Of a stretch of DNA of 64,000 nucleotides, positions 21,136 through 31,700 are shown piece by piece (the stretch's first letter is position 1; the number at the start of each line of letters is the position of its first letter). Where the stretch lies: positions 186,001-250,000 of the forward strand of contig CAUEEP010000864.1 in assembly GCA_958450365.1 (NCBI GenBank), read 5' to 3'. A program made the position numbers and the translations under genes. A model generated the notes under the pieces. That model was given only the letters and a program-made list of their open reading frames with translations. It searched no databases and was not told the DNA's origin. This DNA comes from Mesorhabditis belari. Its lineage: Eukaryota > Nematoda > Chromadorea > Rhabditida > Rhabditidae.

Positions 21136-22378
21136 TCATGAATAGTCCATTATGTGATTGGCGGGCATCGATACCGTGTTCGGGTCGGGACTGAAAATTG
21201 AGGAATTCAGATAGGGTAGAATTTAAATATCAGATATCTTCTAAACAGCTTGACACTTGCCCCCAAGTGCCCTGGAAACAACTTCTAAACATGCTGTATA
21301 AACATAGCGTAAGAAATATTTGGCTACAGGGTTTCGGACTACAGTACTCTAAGGCTACAGAATCTCTAACTACAGCACAGTGCCCTTGGACAACGCTATT
21401 GACTGTACAACCAATGGTAGGTGCTCATTTTCAGGTAGCTTCAGGATGATCTAAACAAGGCTTAATCAAGATTTTCGACTTCTAGGGAGCAAAGTATCGC
21501 ATGTTTCTATATTGCATATAACATGTGAAAAAGATCGTCACTTTCACGCCTCTGCAAATCCTTAGTATTCGCCACTAAATAATAATATTACCATTGGATA
21601 AGCCTTGAAAAGACCTTTCAGAAAATGCATAACACTAATAGTTTAAACTCAAAGCCAAGGTACTGTGCTGTAAAAAAATTGAATAAATAGGGAAGCCACG
21701 CTAAGCCCAGCATTTCCCTCATAAACCCTGACTCGATCGGCCGTTGCTTAATTAGGCCCTGAAAGCTATTCTTTGCTTAGAAGCTTTTTATTTTTCGCTT
21801 ACATCTCGATCCTTTTGCAACTTTCGAATGTAGTCACAAGATGCTTTGAGAATCGTCCCTTTGTCCAGCTTCATCTCTCTAAATTCGGCTCGTGACAACG
21901 TGAAGTAAATATTTAGCGTTTTTTTCTTGTAAATTTGATTTTAACTCACTTGGAGGCTCCTTTAGGCAACAAAAGCCCTAATTCTTTGATTCGGTCGTTA
22001 ATATTATTGCGACGATCGCGTTCAACTGAAAAACTCGTTTAATAGGTTTTAGAAAAACCTCTGAAAAACTTCTGATTTGATTCATAATTATGAATGAAAT
22101 GGGAAATGAACTCACTCCTATTGTGAATGTCCTTCTTTTTGCGATCTTTTTGGTAGAAATCCGGATTATCGGCACTGGGAATGGATCCTTTCGACGAGCC
22201 ACATACCTGCAAACAATAATAATCTTTTAGGTATATCAGAGAGTTATATTTATATCCCCGGCGCAAGTTTACCAATTGATCCATCTCCGATGAGCAGGGA
22301 GCTGGCGAGGTGAAGACTTCGCGGAATTGTTGCTGCGCCTCCGGGAGTCCGGCGGGTGAGCCTGAGTTGCCTGAACCA
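21136..22378 (-). pseudogene. hlh-30-like truncated paralogue
   Basis: Exons align with the intact gene by sequence and splice site: B' 22273-22378, C' 22116-22206, D' 21950-22025, E' 21803-21890, a shortened F', and the last exon K' 21136-21190, which ends MDYS and stop like the parent. The basic region reads [17 protein letters not shown]. The E-box contact Glu and Arg are kept but one Arg of the RRRR run is Asp. Defects: the E' acceptor AG is changed to CG, F' has lost about 40 bases and its donor, and exons G-J are deleted, the MITE in intron F running directly into intron J. The zipper is therefore gone. Introns are as conserved as exons, so the copy is recent. It is almost certainly a pseudogene, though B'-D' remain open. 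Confidence 0.9.
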
Positions 22379-22417
22379 CTAGTTTGCTTCAAATTATTAT
22401 AAAACGACAAGCCTAAC

Positions 22418-22510
22418 CTTCCGAGCAAATTGCTTCGTAATATCCAGGTGGACATTCACAAGTTCCATGGTTCCGATTTGGGACCCATTCAGGGCCGATT
22501 CCGGACAATT
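22418..22510 (-). pseudogene. EGF-like exon fragment
   Basis: On the minus strand the frame reads NRNHGTCECPPGYYEAICSE, the second half of an EGF-like domain (C-x-C-P-P-G-Y-x4-C), and ends at a GTTAGG donor in phase 1. It sits just upstream of the hlh-30-like pseudogene on the same strand. No other EGF exon is nearby, so it is a stray exon, perhaps from the same receptor gene as the kinase pieces or from another gene. Confidence 0.6.
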
Positions 22511-22714
22511 TTTTCAGTATTGGTTAGTCTAGCCTATCAGTAGAAAGATTAGCTCAAAGATTTGCCAGACATTCTAAATAGTCGCTAAAACTTTGTGGAG
22601 CAGAACTCAACCAGCACAGACTTTGTTCATTTTATTCAAGTTTTATGATGTGGCAAATAAACAAAATATTGTAACTATTTGTAAATCTCATTGTTAAAAA
22701 TAAACAATTCGCAA

Positions 22715-22778
22715 TTGGAGATTACAATCATTACAATCATTATAATCATTAGAATCATTACAATCAATCAAATTCGTA
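22715..22778. repeat. ATTACAATC tandem repeat
   Basis: Seven or so 9-base units of ATTACAATC with point changes. It lies between the EGF-like and kinase fragments. Confidence 0.8.
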
Positions 22779-22807
22779 CAATCTAGTACAACCATTTTCC
22801 TACTCAC

Positions 22808-22918
22808 CGTATAATAATCCCCCTCATACGCGGATCTCATCATCCCGAATGTCAACGCTTTGATCAGTCGGTTCTCATCAACTAAACAATCCCTTGCCAC
22901 TAAATCTCGACGAATGAA
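22808..22918 (-). pseudogene. Receptor tyrosine kinase fragment, catalytic loop
   Basis: The exon reads FIRRDLVARDCLVDENR then LIKALTFGMMRS and YEGDYYT before a GTGAGT donor. It corresponds to the HRDLAARNCLV catalytic loop through the activation segment of receptor tyrosine kinases. The His of HRD is Arg and the Asp of DFG is Thr, so the metal-binding residue is lost. The YEGDYY pattern fits receptors with a YxxxYY-like loop such as the DDR or insulin-receptor groups; the exact family is not certain. Confidence 0.75.
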
Positions 22919-23095
22919 ACAATGAGAGATCAGGTATAAAATTCTGTAAAAAAATTGGCTATCTTTTGGCTATAAAATCAACTAGGAAACTTTTAAGAGA
23001 AACCTAAAAAGGACAAACTTTCAGGAATTTGTGGCGTTTTTGAGAAATCACCGTGCAAACTTTTTTCATTAAAATCTATATTCTTCATTTTCTAG

Positions 23096-23213
23096 ATGAT
23101 GCACCGAGGTCGTTTGCCCATTCGATGGATGTCAAGAGAAGCGTTGGAGGGGCAGCGATATGGTGAACCGTCAGATGTTTGGGCATTCGGGAGTCACACT
23201 ATGGGAAAACTTG
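23096..23213 (+). pseudogene. Receptor tyrosine kinase fragment, next exon, inverted
   Basis: After TTTTCTAG the plus strand reads HRGRLPIRWMSREALEG then QRYGEPSDVWAFG, the P+1 loop to helix F region that follows the activation loop. One inserted G after WAFG shifts the frame; corrected, it would read into VTLWE. It continues the minus-strand fragment at 22808-22918 but on the opposite strand, so an inversion broke the gene in the intron between them. The LPIRWMS and SDVWAFG wording resembles discoidin-domain receptors. Confidence 0.75.
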
Positions 23214-23442
23214 TAATAAAATGGCAAGATTGTTGGGAATGGAGGTAAACATTACAGGATATCGTTTAACTTGACGGTAAACATTACGGGCTAAGGTTTT
23301 GGGGTTTAAAGGAAAAAATGTCTATCGGTTAACCTTAAAATGACAAGAATTTTTAGGTTGCCGACAGTGAAACCGGTGCCCCTTACGAAGATGAATGATA
23401 TGTTTTAGGAAAATTCTATTGTTTCTGTTTCCGCTTGATCTT

Positions 23443-24000
23443 GATCCATGTAAAATCCAGTGGGTTTCCTCGGTGGGACACAACCATTACCCCACAACAA
23501 ATTAAGAAGATAAATTTATAACCTAAAATTTTGTTAAAATTCTAAAAATTTTCGAAAACAACTTTTTGAGTAAAGGGGTTTTTCTGAACCCTAAGTTGCA
23601 AGCTTCCATAGAAAAAGATTAGATTAGATAAAATGGATTTTCTGAAAATTTATTTTCATGGCTTATTGCCTTTTTTCTTTTCCTGTTAGCTTTCATTCAG
23701 CCTCATCCATCACGGAACGATTCTTGATTTTCCCCACCCAATTTGGAAGAAATCTTGCTCCCCAATTTGGAAGAAATCGATTCTTGATTTTCCCCACCCA
23801 ATTTGGAAGATTCCCTTAAACTTTGTCTTCATCTTCAGCATTATATCAGACACAATAATTGCAAAATATGGCAAAAATATTGAAATTTCCATATTTAGTA
23901 TCAAAGTTCATTGAAATATATTCGCCAAATCGTTTCCCTGAGAGATTTTCAAACAAATAAACTCATTTTTAGACCCGATTATCGGGGCTATATATTAAAC
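23443..24000 (+). pseudogene. 5' fragment of the hlh-30 duplicate (first exon and intron 1 pieces)
   Basis: The first part (23443-23497) matches the first hlh-30 exon around [11 protein letters not shown], with an in-frame stop in place of the Trp codon (ATGTAAAATCC against ATGTGGAATCC). From about 23655 the sequence matches intron 1 of the intact gene (29360-29720: CCTCATCCATCACGGAACGA, CACCCAATTTGGAAGAAATC), with a duplicated segment. Its strand is opposite to the 3' part of the duplicate, so the copy is internally inverted. Confidence 0.75.
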
Positions 24001-24947
24001 CCCTCTGTGCCCATGTCTAGCCACGGATCCCATAATACTCTACTTTCCAGCTAAGATTTACCTTCAAGGAAAATGCGCAAAGTGAGGCATAAGTAAAAAA
24101 GTATTCATTCCTCAAGTAACTAATTATTGCCTTGCAACTAACTAATCTTTAGGTCCAATATGGGAATGGTTGGAGCACATGTTCGATATTTTTCTTTTTT
24201 TCTAAATATGGTATTTTATTTAGACTTTCTGAATCATTCTTTACCCCTTTAAATAACTTGAAAATTTGCATAACTTTCGAAAATACGAAATTTCGATTTG
24301 AACAGCGTTTTTTCTTAAGTTTTTTCTTTTTTTGAAATTTTGTTTTTCAGCGAGCTTAGAATCATCGCAAAACTTGGAAAATAGAAAAATTCTTTAAAAA
24401 AGTATTCAAGCCTTAGAAAACGAAATCTCACAGATATTTTTTCCGTTCTGAATCATTCTTTTCAAAAAAAGCGAACTAAAGATCTGAGTTAAAGTCTTGA
24501 GATCTTTGATCGGAGCCTAGTTTATGAGTAAGTTCAAAAGAAAAAAACAACTTTATTTAATAGATCTATTTGATATTGATAGTATTCATAAATCTATTGA
24601 TAAGTTCCTCCAATTCATAAGTCCTATATTTCTAAGCTTTTATCATTCTTTTTTTACAGAAGAATTATGTCAAAAAAGAAACTCTGGCAAGGATCCAACG
24701 TTTTTTTTTCTTTTTCCCAATCGAAGTCTAAGTAAATAAGGTGAAAAGCGTGTTTTCCCATTGAAGAAGCAATTGTTTTCGGATTGAAATGGAAAACAAA
24801 ACGAATATTGTCTCTTTGTAGTCTTTGATTCTTTCTTAACAACAATTCATTCTTATTCTTCTTATCATTCAAAAAACCAATATGTTTTTCTTGAAATTTT
24901 TGTCATAGACAAATAGACAACTAAATTCCATTCCACACAATCTCTAA

Positions 24948-25312
24948 AGATTCCCCTTTCTCTTCTCAAATCTCGAGTCTATCCATGTTTTGATCTTGTC
25001 AGTATTTCTTTCTTTTTTCCTTTGTTTTTCCTATTGCATCAGCTCTAGACACTCTGTGCCAAAAGTAAACGTTTCCCATGGCTTTCCGATTAAAATTTTT
25101 GTCCTGTGCTTTTTCAGAGATATCATTTCTCAAAATAACTTATCTATTTTGAAATCTAGATAAGAACTTAGGATAGATTCTCATACCGTAAATACTGTAA
25201 TATTGCCCCTTCAAGTTTATCAAAAAATCTGGAAAGAAACTGGTTTGAGCCGTGAGTCCTTAGCTTACAAATGTCATTAAATTTATATCATTTCTAAAGA
25301 AGAATAATAACT
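24948..25312 (+). repeat. Single diverged copy of 2873-3280
   Basis: The match runs from AGATTCCCCTTTCTCTTC through TGCCAAAAGTAAACG to AATAATAACTTG. It lacks the long CTTT microsatellite of the 11-kb unit. The DNA between 24000 and 24947 is AT-rich and shows nothing I can assign. Confidence 0.75.
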
Positions 25313-25689
25313 TGTTTTCTAGTATGAATCTTATTAGATTTTATTTAAAAAATTGTCCATTCCAAATTGTTTTGTCAAAAAAGTTTTCAATTTTTCACTC
25401 TCTTTCCCGTTTCTTTCAATCTAAGGCCATGAGCTCCTTCCGAAGCCCCACCTCGAATCGATCAGAGATCAGAGAAAAAAGAAATTTTAAATTTAAAAAA
25501 TTGTCCATTTGAAAATTCAAATAAAAACTGTCCCAAAAATCATAAAAATGAATAAAAAATGTCTTTCCAATGATCAAAAACTTGTTGTTTTGTCAAAAAA
25601 GTTTTCAATTTTTCATTTTACTAAATCTTTTTCTCAAAAAAACATGTCATTTTTGTTTCAAAAAAAATAAACGAAAATCTTTCTGCTTT

Positions 25690-26025
25690 CTAATTTTTAA
25701 GTCCAGAAAAACGAAAAAAAGAGAAAAAGTTGAGGATGTTAGTTCGATGAAAACTTTTGAGCTTTTCCCTTGTTCTTGTCTACCCTCTCTCCTCCCTTTG
25801 CTCTTTCACATCATAACCAGCTGATCGAATACCCACTCTCTTTCCCGTTTCTTTCAATCTAAGGCCATGAGCTCCCTCCGAAGCCCACCTCGTTTCGCTC
25901 TTTTCATTTCTTTTAATTTCTTTTTTTTCTCTTTTTCCTCCTTTCCCTTGCCCCTTTCCTCCCATTCCAGCAGGCCGATTGTGTCTGCATCTGCATGTGT
26001 GCGATTGTGTCTGCATCTGCCTTAA
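25690..26025 (+). repeat. Copy of hlh-30 intron 1 segment (31003-31290)
   Basis: The two stretches share AAAAGTTGAGGATG, GCTTTTCCCTTGTTCTTG and CCAGCTGATCGAATACCCAC on the same strand, with about 90% identity by eye. With the pieces at 21.1-24.0 kb this shows that the duplicate once covered much of the hlh-30 locus. Confidence 0.75.
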
Positions 26026-26029
26026 AAAG

Positions 26030-26236
26030 TTACTTAATTATTGATCGGAGTTACGATTTAGTTAGCTATCGAATATCGAAAGCTTATCGATATCGATAAG
26101 TATCAATAAAGGTTTTAAGGTGCTTAGTCATTACATATTGCTATGTAAAATAGCAATCAAAAGCTGATATTCTTGACTTTCCAATGAAACAATTTTCTAG
26201 AACAGTTGCTGTTCTAGAAGCGGAGATCTGAACGGT
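26030..26236 (-). repeat. Inverted copy of ~9435-9640 of the 11-kb unit
   Basis: It is the reverse complement of the stretch holding CTAGAACAGCAACTGTTCTAG and ATCGATATCGATAAG. The copy retains the short palindromic segment that copy 2 of the 11-kb unit has lost. Confidence 0.8.
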
Positions 26237-26754
26237 CTTAAAAAAGAAAAAGCCAAAAAGTCAACGATTATCTGGCCTAAAAAGACCTACAAAAGATCTA
26301 AAAAATACGGTAGCTATTGTCTTGCTACAGTACAACACCAGAGTATACTTATCTTTGTTTATTTAAAAAATAAGTATCAAAATGTTTAATCTGTGTTCCA
26401 TATCGAGCATAATCAAGCTAAACCCTTTTAAAAGTGACGCGGCGCCAAAGAAAAAGCCGAGTAAAGAGCGGAGTCGCTTGCTCAATCTTTGCCATTTCTA
26501 GCCTCACTCTTTTCCCATCTGGGATGCAAATTAGCAAATTTCCGACTCATTCTTCGAAGCAATTCAACAGTTTTGATTCAACAGTTCATAAAATTTCGCT
26601 TTCACTCCAACACTCGGAAATATTTGAGAGATTTCTCTGAAATGTTCCCCCTCTTTCACTAATCATTGTCTCTAGGGTGAACCTCGTTTTTCTCTTTCTC
26701 TAATCAGTTTTCAGGGTACGGTAATCTTTTTTATTTTTCTGAAAAAAGTATAAA

Positions 26755-27680
26755 AAAACTTCAAAAAATGAGGTCAATATTTTTTTCCGGTAGTTTTCGA
26801 TGATTAGGCTGCCAAATAATTGAACCTCTACGGTTCAATTATTATATGGTGACTGTACTCAGACAGACAGACAGCCGACCGACTTTAGAGCATTAAAAAG
26901 TGAAAAGCCGAATACACTAGAAGGCTTGTGTTTGCACCATCTTTACACTCAAAGTACGCGACAAAGAATGGAAAATTAAATTGAAATTTTTGAACTTTGA
27001 TTCCCAAAAATTGGGAAAAAAGACTTCAAAAAATGAGGTCAATATTTTTTTCCGGTAGTTTTCGATGATTGCACAATAGGATGCATCTAATGCCAAATAA
27101 TTGAACCTCTATCAATGAATACGGTGACGGAGTACTGTACTCAGACAGACAGACAGCCGACCGAGTACTGTACTGGGAAAGTGTAAACACTCGTCCTTCT
27201 GGTGGACTCGATTTTTTCGCATGAAAAGACTTCAAAAAATGAGGCCAATATTTTTCTCCCTTGTAGTTTTCGATGATTTCACAATAGGATGCATCTAATG
27301 CCAAATAATAGAATCTCTATCAATGAATAGACCAACAAAAAAGGTGTCCTCAAAACGGATTAGTGGGATTTATTTCATATTCCGCGTTTCTTTTTTGTTC
27401 AGTTCTGTTTACTTGGCGATTTGCAAATGGATCCTCAAATTTACGAGGGGAAAAACTGAATGAGAAACCCGAAAATTGGAGAAAAATCGGGGATTAGATT
27501 GGGGAATTGTTTGTCTTCGATTCGATTAATGGATGAATTAGAAGAAATGAAGAGTCGAGAATAAAAAAGACACTAGACGGTGACGGAGTACTGTACTCAG
27601 GCAGACAGACAGACAGACAGCCGACCGATTACTTTACTCGGAAAGCGTAAACACTCGTCCTTCTGGTGGACTCGATTTTT
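26755..27680 (+). repeat. Locally duplicated blocks with ACAG microsatellites
   Basis: GACTTCAAAAAATGAGG followed by a TTTTCGATGATT motif occurs at about 26757, 27023 and 27229, and ACTCAGACAGACAGACAGCC followed by CTCGTCCTTCTGGTGG at about 26859, 27139 and 27594. These are degenerate tandem or local duplications of about 240-460 bases. No gene is supported. Confidence 0.7.
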
Positions 27681-28729
27681 TCGAATAAAGGATTTTAATT
27701 TGAGCAAAAAGTGGATAGATATTTGGAATGTCTATATCTGATTGGTGCTTGCACAGAGCTTATCCCAAAACGCCCAGTTTGAATCCCCTTGTCAGATTTG
27801 CGTTGCATAGTAAAACCTATTTTCAGCGCATATTTATCCCCAAATTTCTTCACCACCTTTCGATCAAAAATCAAAGGAAAACCAAGAGCTCTGGCGCCAC
27901 AAAACATTTGGGAAAACATCGTGATGCGGTGGAAACCATTAATCAATTTACTTCAACATTTCCCCAAGAGAACGATCAGATAAAGCTTGTACCTTCAATG
28001 ACAGTCATCCCAAATTTAGCTCACCTCTTGGGGACAAAGTTCTTTACTTTTCACTTTTAATTTTTACCCACTGGCCAAAAATGGTAAACAAAGAAAAAGA
28101 AAAAGGCGAAAAACTGGAGAAAAGATTGGATTGATTGGATCGACCCCGTTAGTCTCCAAGGACACAAAAACAACGAGAAAATATTAATACTGAACAAGAT
28201 TAAAGAATATAGAGAGACTCAGAGATGGAGGAAATGCTCGAAAAGAACGATATTTGTCATCCGATTTTGGCATTTCGCCGAGAGGTTTTCTCGCCTCAAA
28301 GAGGAGCCAAGTCTCTCCTCGACGAGACTTTGCGGGAATTTGAGAGAAAAATGAGTAAAGAAATTGAGAAATTCCATAGCTTGAGAGAAAGATGCAGCAC
28401 ACAGAGGGATGCGAGAACGTCTGTATGGTAGAGATATCAAGCAAGGAGTTCGTGATTGGTGGCTAACGAGGGAGAGCAGACGGCGAAAGGGCTCCCCTTC
28501 ACCCCCAGACATTGCCCCTTTTCGTCGTCTCATTTCCACACATTCTCCGCACGTCCACTCGGATCACTTTGTCTCAAGGCTTCACCCGTTTTCTTTGTCG
28601 TATTTCCCCATACTTTGATCAATTCATCGATCGTTTGACTACCTTCATCGTATTCCTCCAAAAACGGGGCACCCAATCCATCCGCGAGCACAATCCGAGC
28701 CGACTTGGATCGAGCAGAAATCGAAAGTG
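27681..28729. other. 5' region of hlh-30
   Basis: The probable promoter and leader of hlh-30 lie here. Unspliced frames occur on both strands, for example plus 28225-28431 with a charged, helix-like peptide (LRE-FERKMSKEIEKF) and minus 27695-27946 with CGARALGFPLIFDRKVV. Neither has clear splice sites or a family. In the hlh-30 frame the sequence stays open back to a TGA at 28616, so the first exon may extend upstream of the ATG used here if an acceptor exists. Confidence 0.35.
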
Positions 28730-31700
28730 ATGCTCGGCACGGCACAACCACCAGCATTTGTTCCACCAACATCCATGTGGAATCCAGTGGGTTTCCTCGG
28801 TGGTACTCAACCATTACCCACTCTTCCACCACCACTCATTCACCCCCAACATCAACCATTACAACCACCGATGTTCAACCTGGTGAGTCGATCTTCTATA
28901 GATACAGTAATCTTTATAATGATACTTTTTCTTGCCTTCTTGCCTTCTTGCCTTCTTACCTTCTTGCCTTCTTGCCTTCTTGCCTACTTCCTTCTTACCT
29001 CCTTGCCTACTTCAAATCTACAAATCTACTTAACCTTAACCTGTAAACTTTCTCACAAGATTCTGACAACTTATACTTGTACTATTATATTCATTGAAGA
29101 TCCAGGCGCTGTAGCTCAATCCAGCTGCATCTGATCAGCCCAGCCTTGTCAATCTTCAGCTTCTACTGCTATTCTTTGAGCCAGTTCAACTCTTATTCTA
29201 TAGTACTAAACTTTGGGCTTAACCTAGTTACTCTATTAAACCCTAATCTCATTATCTGTTTGATTGAAGATTTGGCAAGTCTCTTTACAAGTTTTACGAT
29301 GATGAACCTTATGAGGCGAATGTTTTACTGCCCTGGGCAGGTCACTTGTAAGTTTCAAAGCTTTTTTGGCTTATTGCCTTTTCTTCTTGCTTCCTGTTAG
29401 CTTTCATTCAACCTCATCCATCACGGAACGAGTTTCGATTTTCCCACCCAATTTGGAAGAAATCTTTCTCATAGACTTGATTCCGTAAACTTTCTTCAGC
29501 AATTATATTTTCTCGCTCAGAAACAACAATTTCAAAATATTGCAATGTATTGCAATGAAATTTTCATATTTATTATCAAAGCTCGTTGAAATCCACCCAT
29601 ATTCCCCAAATCGTTTCCCTTACTTAAGAGATTTTCAAAAAATAAACCCATTTGATCGTTTAAACTCATTTTTGGGGCAAAATCACCCGCAAGGGCTATA
29701 TATTGACCCCCTTTTGCCCATCTCTAGCCGCAGATCTCAGATAAATAGAAAACTGAAATGAAGGGGGAAATGAGACCGGAGAATGAATGCAAAAGGAGCT
29801 GGGAGGACATTCAGATAGGAGCGTCGCAGCCTCTCCCCTCAATCGATCCCCGGACCACCTCTCAGCCTTTTTTTACCCCAAGGCCCACTCATACACCCCT
29901 CTTTCTTTCAGTTTTTAGTTTTTTCTTCAAAACTTTCTTTTTTTCTTCAAAACTAAACGCAACAGGCCTCCATTTTGAATTCTAATTCCAGATTTTTCTG
30001 TCTAAGCTCATCTGACTCCATTTCAAAAAAATGAACCGAATTCTCGAATTCTCGACTGCTTTTAGCTTTTCATTAGACATTCTAGTCATATTTGGTTGAC
30101 TTTCGTCAAAAATTTGCTCGAAAGACAAATTCTTAAAATAGTTTCTATTGGATGGAAAGGCTGCTTATCGGGATGGGCAATCGGTGGAAGGAAGGGGAAG
30201 GACGGGGAAGGCTGGGGAAGGAAGGGGAAGCGAGGGAAAGGGAAGGGAGGGGGAAACAGTGAATGAATGAAAAGAGAATGAGAAAGGAAAACATTTCCCT
30301 CATTTTTTCCCCAATCCCCCAATCAAACTGTTTGGTCGTATTTTTCGGACCTTTGCACAAAACGTGGATCGGGGGTAAAGTTGAGGGAAAGAGAAAAGGT
30401 GGGAAGCGCGGGAAAGTCGACCCATCCTCACCCCTATTGAATGTAAAAACGTGGAAAATGTGAAGAGTTTGAGAGTGCTTTTCAGGCCAAAGCTTTGGAC
30501 TTAGCGTTGAACATTGCTGAACAAAGCTAAACTGTACATCAAACTACTCTTTAAACCTATATCAACCTTATGCCAAATTCTTTCGGGGAAAATTTCCCTC
30601 TAATTTAGCTGTATTTAAGAAAACAATAAGTAAATAGTCCTGTTCTATCAAAATCGAGATCTATTTTTTGATTCTTTTTCCAAATCTGATGTCATCATTT
30701 TCTTTATATTTATTCTCTTTATCCGATTTTATTTTTCCCTTCTTTGGTAATCTTTGGCTTCATCTTGAAAAACCTTTCCTAATCAACTTTTCCTAAGCGA
30801 TCTCGTGAAAGCCATTTATTGGAATTTCCCTTGGTTTCATTTCTTCATTTCATTCGTTTCGTTCAACGAATCGATCAGAGAGGGTCAGTTAAAAAGAAAA
30901 AAAGAAAAAAAACCAAAAAAATAGAGTGGGCAGACATCGAAAAAATGAGGGGAAAAAGCGAAAGGAAATGTCTCTCTTTTCCCCTCCTTTCCACCTTTCC
31001 ACCAAAAACGAAAAAAAGAGAAAAAGTTGAGGATGCTAGTTCGATGAAAACTTTTTCTTTTCTATCTTTTGAGCTTTTCCCTTGTTCTTGTCTACCCTCT
31101 CTCCTCCCTTTGCTCTTTCACATCATAGCCAGCTGATCGAATACCCACTCTCTTTCCCGTTTCTTTCAATCTAAGGCCATGAGCTCCCTCCGAATCCCCA
31201 CCTCGTTTCGCGCTTTTCATTTCTTTTTTTTCCTCTCTTTTTCCTCCTTTCCCCTTTCCCCTTTTACTGCCATTCCAGCAGACCGATTATGTCTGCATCG
31301 ACAAAATGATGCTTTTTTTCTTTTACCCCTCTCTTTTTAGCTTAAGCCTAGGCAATAATTTTTTCCTTTGCTGAGCTTTTTCTATTACCAAAGTAGATCA
31401 AATTCAGATAAAATCTGAAGAAATCAATTTGCTGAAGTTGCTAAAGTAGTCAGAATTTGAAATGTTTAAAGATATAATACTCTGCTTCCATTTTTAGTCA
31501 TTATATACATGTTAAACTTATCTAAACTTACATTTAACGGTCTCTTCTTGTTCTTTATGATAGGTTTGTTCAATATCAATAGTTCGATTTAACCGCAATA
31601 GTTGAATTTAAATGTTAGATTGATTGTCAATAATGAAAAAGATTGCCAAGAAATCGAATAGAGAATAGATAATACTGACATTTCTGATATCGATTCCCTT

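Noticed and set aside
25780..26016. 78-codon minus ORF rich in Gly, Lys and Arg
   Set aside because: Antisense to a pyrimidine-rich intron duplicate; composition only.
28530..28835. Minus-strand ORF of 101 codons opposite hlh-30 exon 1
   Set aside because: It lies antisense to the conserved hlh-30 exon and has no domain or splice support.
28705..29134. Two overlapping plus-strand ORFs of 113 and 135 codons
   Set aside because: Only the first 51 codons from 28730 belong to hlh-30; the rest is intron beyond GTGAGT, and the other frame is a shadow.
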